From Branchiostoma floridae (Eukaryota; Chordata; Leptocardii; Amphioxiformes; Branchiostomatidae): DNA of 64,000 bases. Shown piece by piece: positions 1-11,999 of this stretch. The notes under the pieces were generated by a model, which had not been told where the DNA came from, ran no database searches, and worked only from the letters and a program-made list of their open reading frames with translations. Position 1 is the stretch's first letter; each line of letters opens with the position of its first letter. Location of the stretch: positions 10,360,307-10,424,306 of the forward strand of contig NC_049987.1 in the NCBI RefSeq assembly GCF_000003815.2, in the 5' to 3' direction. A program made the position numbers and the translations under genes.

Positions 1-1261
1 TATTTGGATCTCCACATGTGTGATCAGATCTCTTAGGTTTGGTCCTGTCTTCCAGGCGGCCCCGTCATCAGCATATTGGAAGTTGTTGAGGTCAATGTCA
101 CTGTACGCATCAGCTGTGTATATGTTGCATAACGTAGTAGACAGTACCGCACCTTGTGGCACTCCCACCTTGCTTAAAGTTGGCTATGTTGTTACTGTGT
201 TAACTCTGAATGAGATCTCTCTATCACGCAGAAAGCCACTCAGATAGCATAGCATTCTCCCCTTAATCCCATGCTTCATCAGCTTGTAGAGGAGGCCTTC
301 TTGCCAGATTCTATCAAAACAGCCTACGTAGTCTGCGAACACTGCAACGATAGACTCCTTTCTCTTCCACCCTTCGTTGATATGTTGTATCATCCTTAGC
401 ACCCCATGTGTGGCTGTTCTGTTCTTCCTATAGGCCTCTTGGTAGGGAGATATGATGCTGTTCACCTCTGTCCACCATGTGAGCCTGTTGTTTATTATTC
501 TTTCTAGTATCTTCCCTATAACGCTTGACAGAGTGATGGGTCTGTAGCTACGTACTTTGTTGTAGTCTTCTTTCCCTGGTTTCTTTATCAGTATCTTGCA
601 GTCCTGTTTCATTTGCTTGGGAACATGGCCTGTTGTCCACACTCTGTTCAGCATGTGGTGTAGTGCTATCAACATCCCTTCTCCACCTTTCTTGAGCATG
701 ATTGGTAATATTCCCTCTAGTGGACTGGGTGAGGAACGTGAGTCCATCCTATGCACCGCTGCTTCAACTTCTTGTAATGTTATGTCCATGTTGAGGCTGT
801 CTTCATGGGAAGTTTCTTCCAGTGTGTCTGCTTCCTGGAGTCTGTGCATCTCATGTGTTACTACTGCTTTTACTGACTGTGTGATGCTCTGCTTCCTGAG
901 TGCTCTAAGTCAACTGGCATGTCCACTCCTCCTGGTGCATATTCCTTACTCACCACCTGTGCTATTTGTTCATCTGTTGTGGCTCTCTCCCCATTCTGCT
1001 GCTTTAGAGGTTCAACCGTGGGCTTGGCATTTCGTCCTAGCTGGTTCTTAATTGCTCTCCAGAATTTCTGAGGGTTATTTGGGTTCATGGCTTTGAGTTG
1101 TTCATTCCAATATGAGTTTCGTGCCTCTTCATCCATTTTGTTGAGAGTTTGTTTCTCATTCAGGTACTTTCTCAAGTTGTTGGGGTCTCTCCTCCTTCTG
1201 AACTTCCTTAGGGCTCTTTTGGAATTTTTCATCTGCAAATTTCAAAGCTGTTCACTGACTC
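1..1261 (-). mobile_element. Degenerate non-LTR retrotransposon (LINE) reverse transcriptase fragment
   Basis: The minus strand encodes pieces of a LINE-type reverse transcriptase in at least three frames: about 1238-870 (basic N-terminal linker with NPQKFWRAIK), 849-184 (RT fingers and palm, with SYRPITLSSVIGKILERI and FADYVGCFDRIWQEGLLYKL), and 183-1 (GVPQGAVLS followed by the catalytic QYADDG motif). Stops and frame changes between the pieces show it is dead. The element continues past the left edge, so its tail and length are unknown. The family resembles jockey/CR1-like elements, but the clade cannot be fixed from this fragment. Confidence 0.85.
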
Positions 1262-1644
1262 TACTTTAACATGTGACCTCCATAATTTTTAACATTGTTT
1301 TTTTTTGTTTAAAGAGTACACATGTACTCTATTTTAAGTTTTTTTTGCACCACCACCTGCTACACTAGCTGCACCTTTGAAGGATGTGATGTGCCGTGAG
1401 GTATTTTGTCATGTATCATTGGTGGAGGCCAACTACTCTCTCTTGGCAGCTAAGGGCTGAATTGCAAGGAGCTTACAATGATAGGTGGAGCTGTATCATG
1501 TAGAAGTAGAAGTCCACCTGGATGGGTAGTTGTAATTAATCATAGCTAAGTGTACACAAGTCAGCCCTTTGAACAGTCAAAGATAGCTTCATTCATAATT
1601 GCCTGCTGAAGTTAATAAGTGGTTGTTTTTTCTTCTAGTTCCCC
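1262..1644. other. Upstream region of SNRNP35
   Basis: No coding feature is seen. A pyrimidine tract ending in a TAG acceptor at about 1639, just before the start codon, suggests that a 5' untranslated exon lies further upstream; I could not place it. Confidence 0.4.
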
Positions 1645-3079
1645 ATGGAAGCCCAGTCCAGCTGGGTGTGGTCCCCCATTGCAAGAGTGTATAACCCCCT
1701 ACGGGCAGGCAGTATCGATGGCACCGACCTGGACCCACATGACAGGGCTGTGATCAGGGCCATGGATGCCAAGTACAGACCTAACAAACAGGTAATATAT
1801 AATACTAATACATTTGTAGTATATTATTGGGAAGGATGGAGGAAGAGAGTCATGGCCATCCGTGCAACCAGCACGCCTGGATGATGATGATTAGTAATAT
1901 TGTCTGTGCAATATAGACTCTGTTTTAGGAAAGGCAAAATTGACAATAGGTAAGGTTATGATGTTTTGAATATTATATTGATATTTACATTGTGTTATGT
2001 GTGCTTCCCATTTCCACAAATTACAGGGTAAAGTCATACAGCCATAGGACTGCTATGAGGCTTGTACTTTTGTATGTTGTTGTTTGAATAAACCAGTCAT
2101 CGTACTATATATAGTGTTCCGATAGAACACGTATACTAGTACATGTATGTACAATAGGATAAATAATAGGATGTCATAAGAATGAGTTTATTGTCATCAA
2201 TGTTTCTAGGTAAAACCAAATAAGATGATAAAAGGGATTAATTTGCAATTGTAATAAAAAGATATACGTGCTTGATACCCAAGATTTGGTATAATTTTCA
2301 TGAGGCTATTTATGTTGTTTTTCAAGGTAAAGGGAGACCCAAGATGTACCCTCTTTGTGTCCAACCTCAACCCCAAGACAACAGAAGATTCCTTGGAGAA
2401 AGTCTTCTCCAAATTTGGTGACCTTGTCAGAACCAGGCTTGTCCGAGACATTGTTACTGGCTACTCCAAAAGATATGCCTTCATCGAGTACGTAGACGAG
2501 AAGTCCATGTGGCACGCTCACCGAAAGGCGTACAAGATGGAACTGGAACAGTACGAGGTCTTTGTGGATGTAGAAAATTCACGGACACTGAAGGGATGGG
2601 TTCCACGAAGACTAGGGGGTGGGCTGGGGGGTAGCAAGGAGTCTGGACAGTTAAGGTTTGGTGGCAGAGCCAGGCCTTTCAGGAAACCCATTACAGTGCA
2701 CACAGAAGGGAGGATGAAGAGATTGAAAGAGGAGCCAGAGGACACAAGAGATCCATATGAAAGGATGAGAGAAGAGAAAGAGAGGAGAGGGTATGACAGG
2801 GATAGGGATAGAAGTAGGGAGTATGAGAGATACAGAGATAGACGTGGGGATAGGGAAAAAGATAGGGACAGGAACATGGATAGAGATAGAGAGAGGGATA
2901 TGGGAAGGAGTAGGGACGGGGATAGGGACAGAGAAAGGGTCAGATATCGTGAAAGAGAAAGAAAGCGAGATAGAGACAGAAGCGAGGAAAGAAGTGACAG
3001 AAAATACAGGAACAAGGAAAAGGAGTTGCAGAAGATACAGAATGTGGAAGACAAAAGGTCTCGTTCACCTGCCACATAG
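1645..3079 (+). CDS. SNRNP35: U11/U12 small nuclear ribonucleoprotein 35 kDa protein
   Basis: Two coding exons, 1645-1791 and 2327-3079, join in frame (phase 0, GTAATA donor, TTCAAG acceptor) to give about 299 residues. Residues 10-49 carry the family signature around PLRAGSIDGTDLDPHDRAV. An RRM spans about 56-134, with RNP2 LFVSNL (58-63) and RNP1 KRYAFIEY (97-104). The conserved GWVPRRLGGGLGG and ESGQLRFGGR blocks follow. The C-terminus is a long Arg/Asp/Glu-rich low-complexity tail (nucleotides 2780-3060), longer than the human tail. In other animals this protein belongs to the U11/U12 di-snRNP, which recognises U12-type introns in the nucleus. A polyadenylation signal AATAAA lies at 3324. 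The identification rests on the RRM plus both flanking signature blocks. Confidence 0.95.
1805..1890 (+). mobile_element. LINE 3' stub in SNRNP35 intron 1
   Basis: A short open segment ends WRKRVMAIRATSTPG, then TGATGATGATGA. This looks like the last codons of a LINE ORF2 followed by its short tandem-repeat tail. A comparable stub on the opposite strand at 9787-9880 ends WKERVDLVRASNPR before the same TGATGATGATG tail. Both are probably extremely 5'-truncated insertions of related elements. Confidence 0.55.
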
Positions 3080-3957
3080 AATACGTACAAAACATATACA
3101 TCAATATACTTGGAAGAACCTGATATGTCATATTGTAGTTGCATATTCTTACCACTTAAGCTGCTACATTACTTGAAATGATCATGTATGTTCCAGGTTT
3201 TACTGTTCAGATTGATCTTAAGAGCAAACAAAAAAGTACAAAGTACATCTACATGAATGTTTATTCAGCATTACCTTCCTTTGCTGTTGTGTGCATAGAC
3301 TCGATGTACTGTGAGACATTCTTAATAAACTTGATATCATTACTAACATGTGTACTACATACACATCCTGCACAAACGTTGTATATTTAGTGTATATATT
3401 TAGGGAACATCACCTACCTTTTTAACAAACATTCATTGAAGATTTGAAACACCAAATAAGTGGGCCCATAGCAAAGTTTAATGACAGAGGCCAAAAATAG
3501 TACTGTACCAGTTTAGAAAGAAAGATCCTTATCAGGCTACGGTAAACAAAGTCTGTAGCAGGGCTTCTAAGAAGGTGCACTTATACAGGGTATGTCAATC
3601 CGTGCCATTAACCCATTACACCAGACAAGTTTACTTCGATTTTGCTGAACAAAAGAACGGTAGCCACTAGCCAGTATCCATTTTTGTTTATGTCTTAAGA
3701 CCACGGAGCCTACATCCTATCACCTTATGGCAGTATATACCAAAGAAATTACATGCCCAGTCATGTCCTCGAGTCATTTAACCCTTCTTTGTTTTCGAAA
3801 AGTACAAAATAGGCCGTCCTTGAACAAAGTTTAACCATATTAGACGATTCGTCATTGTCACGAAGTGGTTTCACTTTCGACGTCGACACTAGCGTCACCA
3901 CATACCGGCAGCATGCGACATTACGTCATCGCGTACAGCAAATTGTTCAGCAGTATT
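3080..3957. other. SNRNP35 3' UTR and intergenic DNA
   Basis: AATAAA at 3324-3329 is the likely SNRNP35 cleavage signal. I see no gene or clear repeat in the remainder. Confidence 0.5.
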
Positions 3958-4275
3958 ACACGTTTTTCTTAGCGTATTAAGAGTGGGATTTCCCCCATCT
4001 GTCTGTCCGGGAATACTAACGAAAGGCTTTATGCGAATCCTGTCAGATTATCTGACGTTAACATTGACTTTATAACAGTTACCTGGCAGGTAACAAAGCA
4101 AAAATAACATTTGATCTGCTCGGGGAATTTTCCAGTGGGGGATTTTCCACTGGGAAATTAATTACCATACACGTCAATCTAAAAAGAGGAAGTTTGATAT
4201 AACGGTAAACACACCTGGCAGAGCTAACAAAGAAGCAGACTAAAACAGGTGCAGTCGTTTACAAGCTGACCCAAG
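3958..4275. repeat. Direct repeat, partner of 6468-6674
   Basis: This block (CTTAGCGTATTAAGAG..., TTTCCCCCATCTGTCTGTCC, then ACAAAGAAGCAG and ACAGGTGCAGTCGTT) recurs in the same order and orientation at 6468-6674, with substitutions and small indels. The left copy has extra sequence containing GGGGAATTTTCC (4122-4133) and GGGGGATTTTCC (4137-4148). These sit within an imperfect palindrome (TTTCCAGTGG ... CCACTGGGAAA). Confidence 0.7.
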
Positions 4276-5115
4276 CCAACAGTTCGCTTTGAGGTCTCCG
4301 TTTGTCTGCACATGAAAGGTAGGGTAACTACTTCATTGTTACATGTTCCGTGCGCCCTTTGCAATGATTATGTTTCTGTACATGTGAAACGTCTGCAACT
4401 GTGAAGCTTGCTGGTGATAACGTGTAAACGACTGTTTTGCGTCGGTTGATGAAAACAGAATCACGTTTTGTGTAAATGCTTGCAGGTGTTTATTGAGGCC
4501 CCAAGTTTTTACACGTATGTTCATTAGGTAGCCCAAATGCAGGATTGTGCTTTTTGTACGATTTTAATATCCCCTGACCTTGGCGCCTGTCACACAGCAG
4601 CTTTGAATGTACCTTTCTTTCTTTGTCTTCACTAACGTCTGTTTACCATGAGTTCAGATCCGCTCATCTGAATGCTGTCCCAAAACACTTCCGTGCTATT
4701 GAAAATATTTGCTTTGCTATATCAACCTACTGCAAAGTGCCATAATGTGACAAATGTACAACTAGTTATCTGTACCTTTGTAAGGCAAGAAGCAGTCGAT
4801 ATTAGGGGCCTGAAGCATATCCTAGATGGCTATGCTACGTTTTTATTGATGATATGGATATGGATATGCGGTAAATAGCAGAAAGATGAATTAAAAGTAC
4901 AGTAACACACTATTCAAAAGGGAAATGTACTACACATGTATTTAAACGCACATATTCGCAAGTAAGTTTCACTAACCCTAACAGAATTAGACTCTTGGGT
5001 GAATCACCAGGCAGGGTATTGAAAAATTCCCCTGACAGTGTATCTTTGTCAGGCAACTCTTTCAGAGTAAATATGCAGTGTTTACTGTACAATGGATTCC
5101 TTTTATATATATATA
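4276..5115. other. Intergenic DNA without recognisable gene
   Basis: Only short chance open frames occur here. No domain, RNA gene or repeat could be supported. Confidence 0.4.
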
Positions 5116-5350
5116 TGTGCCGTATAAGACTGCATACGCATACGTGCCTTTTTAATCGTTTGTCTTGAAGTTCATCTAAGTAAGAAATAAATCGATTTGT
5201 GCATCCTAGGCAATTCATACATGCAATTGGAATTTGGCAGGCCCGTTTTCATCACTTTGTCTGGCTGTCGAACATTAAACTTACTTAGATGAACTTCAAA
5301 ACAAACCATGAGAAAAGGCATGTATGTGTATGCAGTCCTGTGCGGCACAC
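5116..5350. mobile_element. Fold-back (MITE-like) element
   Basis: The left arm (5116-5186) and the reverse complement of the right arm (5278-5350) match over about 70 bp, including GAAGTTCATCTAAGTAAG and GACTGCATAC, with scattered mismatches and a central spacer of about 90 bp. No coding capacity is seen. It lies directly beside the LINE tail at 5378. Confidence 0.65.
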
Positions 5351-5370
5351 AATCGGCAACCATCAGAAGA

Positions 5371-6255
5371 TATGTATATAATAATAATAATCTTTATTGC
5401 AAATTCATGCCCGAGGGCTAATTGCATACAAAGTAAAGTAGTAGTGATATACATAAACATACTTAACAAAGAAGGGAAATGATATTCATAGATAAATCAA
5501 AAGGGAATAACGTCTAAACTAAATCTGTTTCTACTTAAGCTATTTGATGGGTTTGACTTCTTTTCCGTAAGCAGTAGGAGATGAATTGTCCAACATTTTC
5601 ATATATAAAGGGGTTGGACGACTTAAGCAGGAAGATTGATTTTTGTTGGTCGGTAAGGTGATAAAGGCTTGGAAAAGTTTTGCTGATTTTAAGGAAAAGT
5701 TTGTTTCTTTCGGAACTGTAATGTGAACATTGACAAATGAAATGTAGTTCATCTTCCACTGCTTTCCCTGAACAGTAGTTTTTTATACCTGCCTCTCTCT
5801 ATTTCTAATGAATGAGCACTTATCCTCATTTTACATAAGGCGGATCTTAGCTCAAAATCTGAGTGGCATAGGTAACTCTCTATACTGTACTCAGATTTAA
5901 GTTTCTTATACAATCTTAACTTACCAGCATTAACAGATAATTGGTGAAGAGATCTTTGAATGTACATGTCTGTTAGCCTTTTCCTTAGCGATTCCCCAAT
6001 ATGCTTGCTATCAACATTTACATTGTTACTGTGCCAGATGAATGAATTACCGCTACTATCTAGAATTTCTTTAACATGGTACAACCAGTTTTTCTTGTTA
6101 CTAATCATCATATCATATTGTTGGGACAATAGAGCGTCTACTTGTAAACGTGAAAAAAATGGATTAATTTTTTCTCGATCATTGCACCTTAAACACTGAT
6201 ATTCACTTTGAAAGAGTTGCCTGACAAATATACACTGTCCGCTGGAGCTTTCCAC
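5371..6255 (-). mobile_element. 5'-truncated LINE: ORF2 C-terminus and 3' tail
   Basis: On the minus strand, 6255-5749 reads as a LINE ORF2 C-terminal region ending in ALCKMRISAHSLEIERGRYK. After a frame break, 5759-5535 continues with VEDELHFICQCSHY-type residues (a Cys/His-rich terminal block) and a stop. The 3' end shows a TTTGCAATAAAGATTATTATTATTAT-like terminus, with (ATT)n at 5378-5390. This combination is typical of CR1/L2-like elements of deuterostomes. The 5' truncation point at about 6240 abuts a diverged copy of the TTTCCACAGGGGG repeat block. Confidence 0.8.
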
Positions 6256-6674
6256 AGGGGGAAAACTCTTACACGTTTGTCATAAGGTGTATCTAACGGC
6301 GCGACGTAGAGAAAATTCCCCACTAGGTACGAAATTCAACCTTTTGTAGTTTTTTTTTCAAACGTAGAGCAAGTCATAGCTTGACCTTCCACTCAGCTCT
6401 CCATTTGTTCGTGAGTTGGGTAGATGCTTAAATGTTCCGCTTTTGCGCGTACTCAGTAGTATTAGAAGTCTTTCTTAGCGTATTAAGGGTAGGTTTTCCC
6501 ATCTGTCTGTCCAAGGATGCTAACGAATGGCTCTCCGCGTAACCTCCTTAATTCTTTGGCATTAACGTTGACTTTAAAACAGTTACTTGACAGGTAACGA
6601 AGGAAAATGAGTTGTATATAACGGTAAACGAACAAAGAAGCAGGCCAGTACAGGTGTAGTCGTTCACAAACTGA
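6244..6674. repeat. Diverged copies of two local repeat blocks
   Basis: 6244-6470 matches 8690-8885 (CTTACACGTTTGTCA.AAGGTGTATCTAACGGCGCG and the CCCCACTAGGTACGAAATTCAA segment). 6468-6674 matches 3958-4275. All copies are in direct orientation and none encodes a protein. Confidence 0.7.
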
Positions 6675-6811
6675 GAAAATACCTGTTAACCATAACATTG
6701 CATTTCAGCTTACAATGTAACCATTCTTTACAATGATCTTTAAACTTGAAAAAATTAAGAATTGACCCATTTGCGACAAAGGTGAAATATAAATTATGTC
6801 AAAACTTCAAA

Positions 6812-8482
6812 CTGGTTGTCGGAGACGAGCCTTTGGAAAAACCCGACAAAAAATACTCGTGTTTATATAGGGTATCGTTTGTATTCGACACATTGTTCGT
6901 CAACAGTTGTGTAGAACTTTAGCGAATCAGCGGCTACGTACATTTATACAAGACAAAACTTATTGACTACGAAGCACATAAAAAGCTTTTCTTCTTTTGT
7001 TTGTCTTTGCAATTGTACCCCGATACTGATACTCACTCTGAAAGGGCTGCCTGACAAAGCAACAGTGCGTTTTATGTGTGAGGAAATATATTGTCATGGA
7101 ATTTTCCACGGGGGAAAACCATTACACCTTGACACTAAACCGCGGAACTTGTGTAACTTACAGTAAAATATTACGGCGTAGGTAAATCCTCACAAAGTAA
7201 CAAATGCAGAGCATGTCACAACTTCACTTTCCACTCCGTCTCTGTGTTCGAAAGTTGGGTAAGTGCTGAATTATATTGTTCACTCGAGAGTGTTGTTCAC
7301 AATTTTACAGTAAGCTTAAGGTTGCGACAAATATTATTTTCGAAAGGTTTACCAACATGTTAGAACCATTGATGACGGAATGAAAGTGATAGCAGAATGA
7401 TTGGCTTCAACCGAGCGTTTCTTATGAAATTGTGAAGTTTCTGTGAGGTGGTCTGAATTTTTGACGGTGATATTTTGCAGTCGTTTAAAGTTTCAACCTA
7501 AACGCAAATGTCAAATATTAGTACATGTAGTTTTGCTCTTGGGCCTATTTCAGAGCAGCACTTACATAAAAGTGCGCGTCTCCCTCGCACACTGTTAACT
7601 AACTGTTACGAAATCTTGTTGCAGTTTAATACAGCTGGCCTCCAATCATAGGCCTCGAATACCAATCTACTGCCTTCTCCTTTTCTTTGCAGACCCCCCC
7701 CCCCCACCGCTTGTCAATGCGCTACTAACCTGCTAAATAAGAACCTCCGTGCCTGAATATTCCACAAGATGCATACGGTGTGTCACAGTGGGAACTTCAT
7801 TTCAGGGGATTTTTCATCTTGAAAATCTTTCGTTACAAAATAAATGATTAAACCTAGTCAAAGCCTGAATAATATTTCAGAAATGCGAGAAAGAAAGCAA
7901 CGCAAACTAAGGTACATAAGGCTAGTTGCACGATAGAACGACATTCAAATGTCAGATTCAGGTCTTGGGAGACGAGGTTATTTTTCAGAAGGGGTGGAGG
8001 GACAAATCTACACTGTATGATCTCTTAAAAATCTCCTTTAAATTGAATAATATGGTGCATTTTTCTGACACATTTAAAAAGCTAGTTGAAGCCACAAATA
8101 AAACTGAACGCCAGCAATGCTAGAAAAACTGGAGTTATTGCTCTCAACTGTCTATAAACAAAGACACAATTTGCTTTTCTGTCTGCTCTACAGTATACAT
8201 TTATATGGGGAACGATAGAAGCGAGTTATTCAGAAACAACCGTCAGAAACAACAGAAGTATCCGTCTGTTTAGGTTACCGTTGTATTTTCAATGTCTGCA
8301 ATCGTGGTGCAGAATTGATCCAAAAGGTAAATATATCAGTACATCAGAAGTAGATACATAAGCTGTTTTGTCACGACCATTTTGCCATGATTGATTTTCT
8401 ACATTCTACTAGACTAGTACAAAAAATGTAGAGGAACTTGTGTGTAAAGGTAAACACAAGTGATTCCCCTTTGTTTGTTGTC
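6812..8482. repeat. Large direct repeat, copy 1
   Basis: This 1.67-kb segment recurs as 9651-11523 in the same orientation, from GGAGACGAGCCTTTGG to TTTGTTTGTTGTC. The two copies diverge by substitutions and indels, except for an apparently identical tract of about 255 bp (6959-7217 against 9891-10146). That tract includes GGAATTTTCCACGGGGGAAAA. I see no gene. Confidence 0.85.
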
Positions 8483-8559
8483 CAAGCTTTCAAAAAATGA
8501 AATTGGTCACAGATGGTAAATTCTTACGTACATGCACTACAAAAGTCTTCATTCGATTC

Positions 8560-9610
8560 AATTTAGAAAATCCTTCTTTTTTCTTGTCATTGTGCCCCAA
8601 ACACTAATATTGATTCTGAGTTAACTCGTTACCTGACTTAAGAAACTGAGCGTTTTATGTGCCCTGGCAACTATGCACTATCAGTGGGGATTTTCCACAG
8701 GGGGGAAATCCTTACACGTTTGTCACAAGGTGTATCTAACGGCGCGGCTATAGAGGAAATTCCCCACTAGGTACGAAATTCAATCAGTTGTAGTTTTTCA
8801 AACGTTTCCGTAGAGCAAGTCACAGCTTCACTTTCCACTCAGCTCGAGTTGGATAAATTCTCAATTGTTCCGCACTTGCGCGTTATAATTTCATAAATGA
8901 TCTTTAAACTTGAAAAGCTTACAATTTGCAGCACATTCATGACAAATGCCAAATAGTGTTAGTTGTACATTTGGACCTATTGCAAAACAACATTCTTCCT
9001 TCACATACATGTTTTTATTTGTCTTACTTAACCAACAAAAATTCAGGTTGCACTTACAGAATGTCCTCGAATAGCACTCATTTTGTTGTCTTCTTTGTTT
9101 CCCCCCTCCCACCTGTTCATCACACGTTATTCAACTGAATCAAGAACCACCTTGAAGTGGATATGTTTGTCATAGTAGGAACTTGATCTTAGGAGATTGT
9201 CTTCAGAATATATCGTACCAAAAAGTAATTCTTCCAAGATCGTCCTACATAAAGCCTGGAGAATTTAGGAAATGGGCGAACGAGAACATTCAAAGGTCAG
9301 AATCGGGTTAACGGGTCTTGTGAGATGTGCGTATTTTTGGAAGGCGTACGTAGGAAGGTGTGGAGGGACGATTCTATAACAGTTACCTCTTCCAAATCCC
9401 ATTGCCTAAAAATTGTGCATATTTCTGACATCTTTCAAAAGATACTTGATAACACAGGTTTGAACTCTGTGGCTGTCAACATGTATGTTATAAACAAACC
9501 AAAGAATTTGTCTTCCTGTCTGTGTTATAAAGATACCTTCATACAAGGGAAACAATAGAAGCCAGTTTTTTTAAGTTATTTTATGACAACCATCATGTGA
9601 GGAATAAATT
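8560..9610. repeat. Large direct repeat, diverged middle copy
   Basis: The segment preserves the order of landmarks found in copies 1 and 3: the TTTTCCAC..GGGAAA palindrome at 8686-8708, a pyrimidine-rich stretch, CATTCAAAGGTCAG at 9288, GGTGTGGAGGGACGA at 9357, and CATTTCTGACA-like text. Similarity is lower and segments are missing. It contains GGGGATTTTCC at 8686-8696. Confidence 0.55.
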
Positions 9611-9650
9611 GGTGTCAAAGCTCTAGACTAAAAAAAAACTAAACTAAACT

Positions 9651-11523
9651 AGTTGCCGGAGACGAGCCTTTGGAGAAACCGGACCAAAAATACTCGTGTT
9701 TATATAGGTATCGTTTGTATTCTTCACATTGTGCGTCAACAGTTGTGTAGAATTTTAGTGAATCAGCGGCTACGTACATTTATACATCATCATCATCATC
9801 TCGGGTTGCTTGCCCGGACCAAGTCCACCCTCTCCTTCCAGACATCTCTGTCCCCCATAGCAAGCTAGAAAACATATATACAAAACAAAACTTATTGACT
9901 ACGAAGCACATAAAAAGCTTTTCTTCTTTTGTTTGTCTTTGCAATTGTACCCCGATACTGATACTCACTCTGAAAGGGCTGCCTGACAAAGCAACAGTGC
10001 GTTTTATGTGTGAGGAAATATATTGTCATGGAATTTTCCACGGGGGAAAACCATTACACCTTGACACTAAACCGCGGAACTTGTGTAACTTACAGTAAAA
10101 TATTACGGCGTAGGTAAATCCTCACAAAGTAACAAATGCAGAGCATGCATATCTATGTCACAACTTCACTTTCCACTCTGTCTCTGTGTACGTGCGTAGG
10201 GTAAGTGCTGAATTGTTCTGCACTCAAGCGTGTTGTTCGCAATGTTTACATTAAGATTGCGACAAAAGAATGTCATTTTCGAAAGGTTAACCAACATGTT
10301 GAAACATTTGATGACGGAATGAAAACGATACCAGAATGACAGGATCCAACCGAGCGTTTCCTATGAAACTGTTAAGTTTCTGTGAGGTGGCCTGATTTTT
10401 TGACGGTGATATTTTGCAGTCGTTTAAAGTTTCAACCTAGACGCAAATGTCAAACATAGTAGTTTTGCTCTTGGGCCTATTGCAAAACAACACTTACGTA
10501 AATGTACGCGTCTCCTTCGCACACTCTTAACTAGCTGTTACGAAATCTTGTTGCAGTTTGCTACGGCACGGTCTCGAGTCATAGGCCTTGAATACCACTC
10601 TACTGTTTTCTCCTTTGTTTGCATCCCTCTCACCTTATCACCACTCGACAAAGCACTACTCACCTGAATAAGAACCTCCGTACCTTAATATTCCACAAGA
10701 TGCATACGGTGTGTCACAGTGGGAACTTTATTTCAGGGGATTTTTCATCTGGAAAATCTTCCGCAACGATTAAACCTAGTCAAAGCCTAACAAATATTTC
10801 AGAAATGCGAGAACGAAATCAATGCAGCCTAAGGACAAAGAAGGCTTGTTGCACAATTGAACGACATTCAAAGGTCGGAGTCAGGTTGAAAGGTCCTGTG
10901 AGACGAGCTCATAGTGTTGTTAGGAAGGGGTGGAGGGACGAATCTAGATTATATGATCTCTTCCAAATCTCCTTTCAATTGAAATATATTGTGCATTTTT
11001 CTGACACCTTTCAAAAGCTAGTTGATACCACAGATCTGAACACGTAGCAATGCTAGGAAATCGGGAGTTATCACTCTAAACGTACGGTCTATACACAGAG
11101 AAAAAATTCAGTGATTTTCTGTCTGCCTTACAACTATACTTACATTTATATGGGAAAGAAGAGAAGCAAGTTTTTAAAGTTATACAGAAACAACTGTCAG
11201 AAACAACGGAAGAATTCGTCTGTTTAGCTTACCGTTGTCTTTTCAGTGTTGGCACTGACCGTCAAAGAATTGGTTCAAAGGTAAATATCAAGTACATTAG
11301 AAGCAGATATATTAATTGTTTTGTTACGACCATTTTGCCATGATTTATTCCCTATAGTATGCTAGAGTATTAGTCTAACACATGTAGGTAACATTGACAT
11401 TTGGCTATGTGAGGCGTCCAGACAAGTAGGAAATTTCCCGCAAGGTCCTTGAGTCACTGTGTTGATTAAAAGAGGAACTTGTGTGTAAATGTAAACACAC
11501 ATGATTCTCTTTTGTTTGTTGTC
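9651..11523. repeat. Large direct repeat, copy 3
   Basis: Partner of 6812-8482, about 2.84 kb downstream. It carries an extra insertion of about 95 bp at 9787-9880 that copy 1 lacks, so that insertion came after the duplication. Confidence 0.85.
9787..9880 (-). mobile_element. LINE 3' stub inserted in repeat copy 3
   Basis: The segment is absent from the otherwise matching copy 1 (6942-6950). On the minus strand it reads LAMGDRDVWKERVDLVRASNPR-like residues (contiguous run under 20 in the core), then a stop and a (TGA)n/(GAT)n tail. This is the C-terminal stub of a LINE ORF2. TATACA occurs at both junctions and could be a short target-site duplication. Confidence 0.65.
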
Positions 11524-11999
11524 TCTTTTAATTCGAATATGCGCATACACTTGTGTTCACAGCCAATTAAGAGTGAATGCTCCATTGTTTGTGTCAGAAG
11601 TATACAACATGCTAGTTTCCAGACAGACGTTTGTTAACATCGACAGTGTGGCCACTTTGTGAGGACAGGACGACACCTCTCTCCTTTCTTCACGAATGCA
11701 AAGTATACTAGTTCACCACACCAGATCGAGGTTGTTTTCAAATGACTATTTACTGGAAATAATATGGGATCAAATTGGGATCAAAGGGTATGTAGATTCA
11801 TGAGATGGGGTGCCACATTAGGCGAAACGGCCCCTGCAAGTGGTGGGTTATTTTTATGAATTACAAACAGGTGGTTCGAGAAAACGAATTTTCTGTTCGC
11901 GTGAGCATGCTAACATTCCCAAATTCCATGAGTAAAGATCTCGTATTTGTCTTGCAGGTCCAACTTGCAGACCAAGCGCAAGCGTACAGAACCTACAAT
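11524..11999. promoter_or_regulatory. Upstream region of the FN3/2A gene
   Basis: There is no confident promoter motif. A CTTGCAG acceptor-like sequence at about 11957, upstream of the first in-frame methionine chosen at 12000, means a 5' non-coding exon is possible. The reading frame stays open back to 11805, so an earlier start cannot be excluded. Confidence 0.3.

Noticed and set aside
2518-3144. 208-residue minus-strand frame rich in Leu and Ser
   Set aside because: It is the antisense shadow of the Arg/Asp-rich SNRNP35 tail.
6963-10098. Two identical 67-residue frames (6963-7166 and 9895-10098)
   Set aside because: They lie inside the conserved DNA tract of a non-coding duplication, with no domain and no match in the third copy. 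The identity is at the DNA level.
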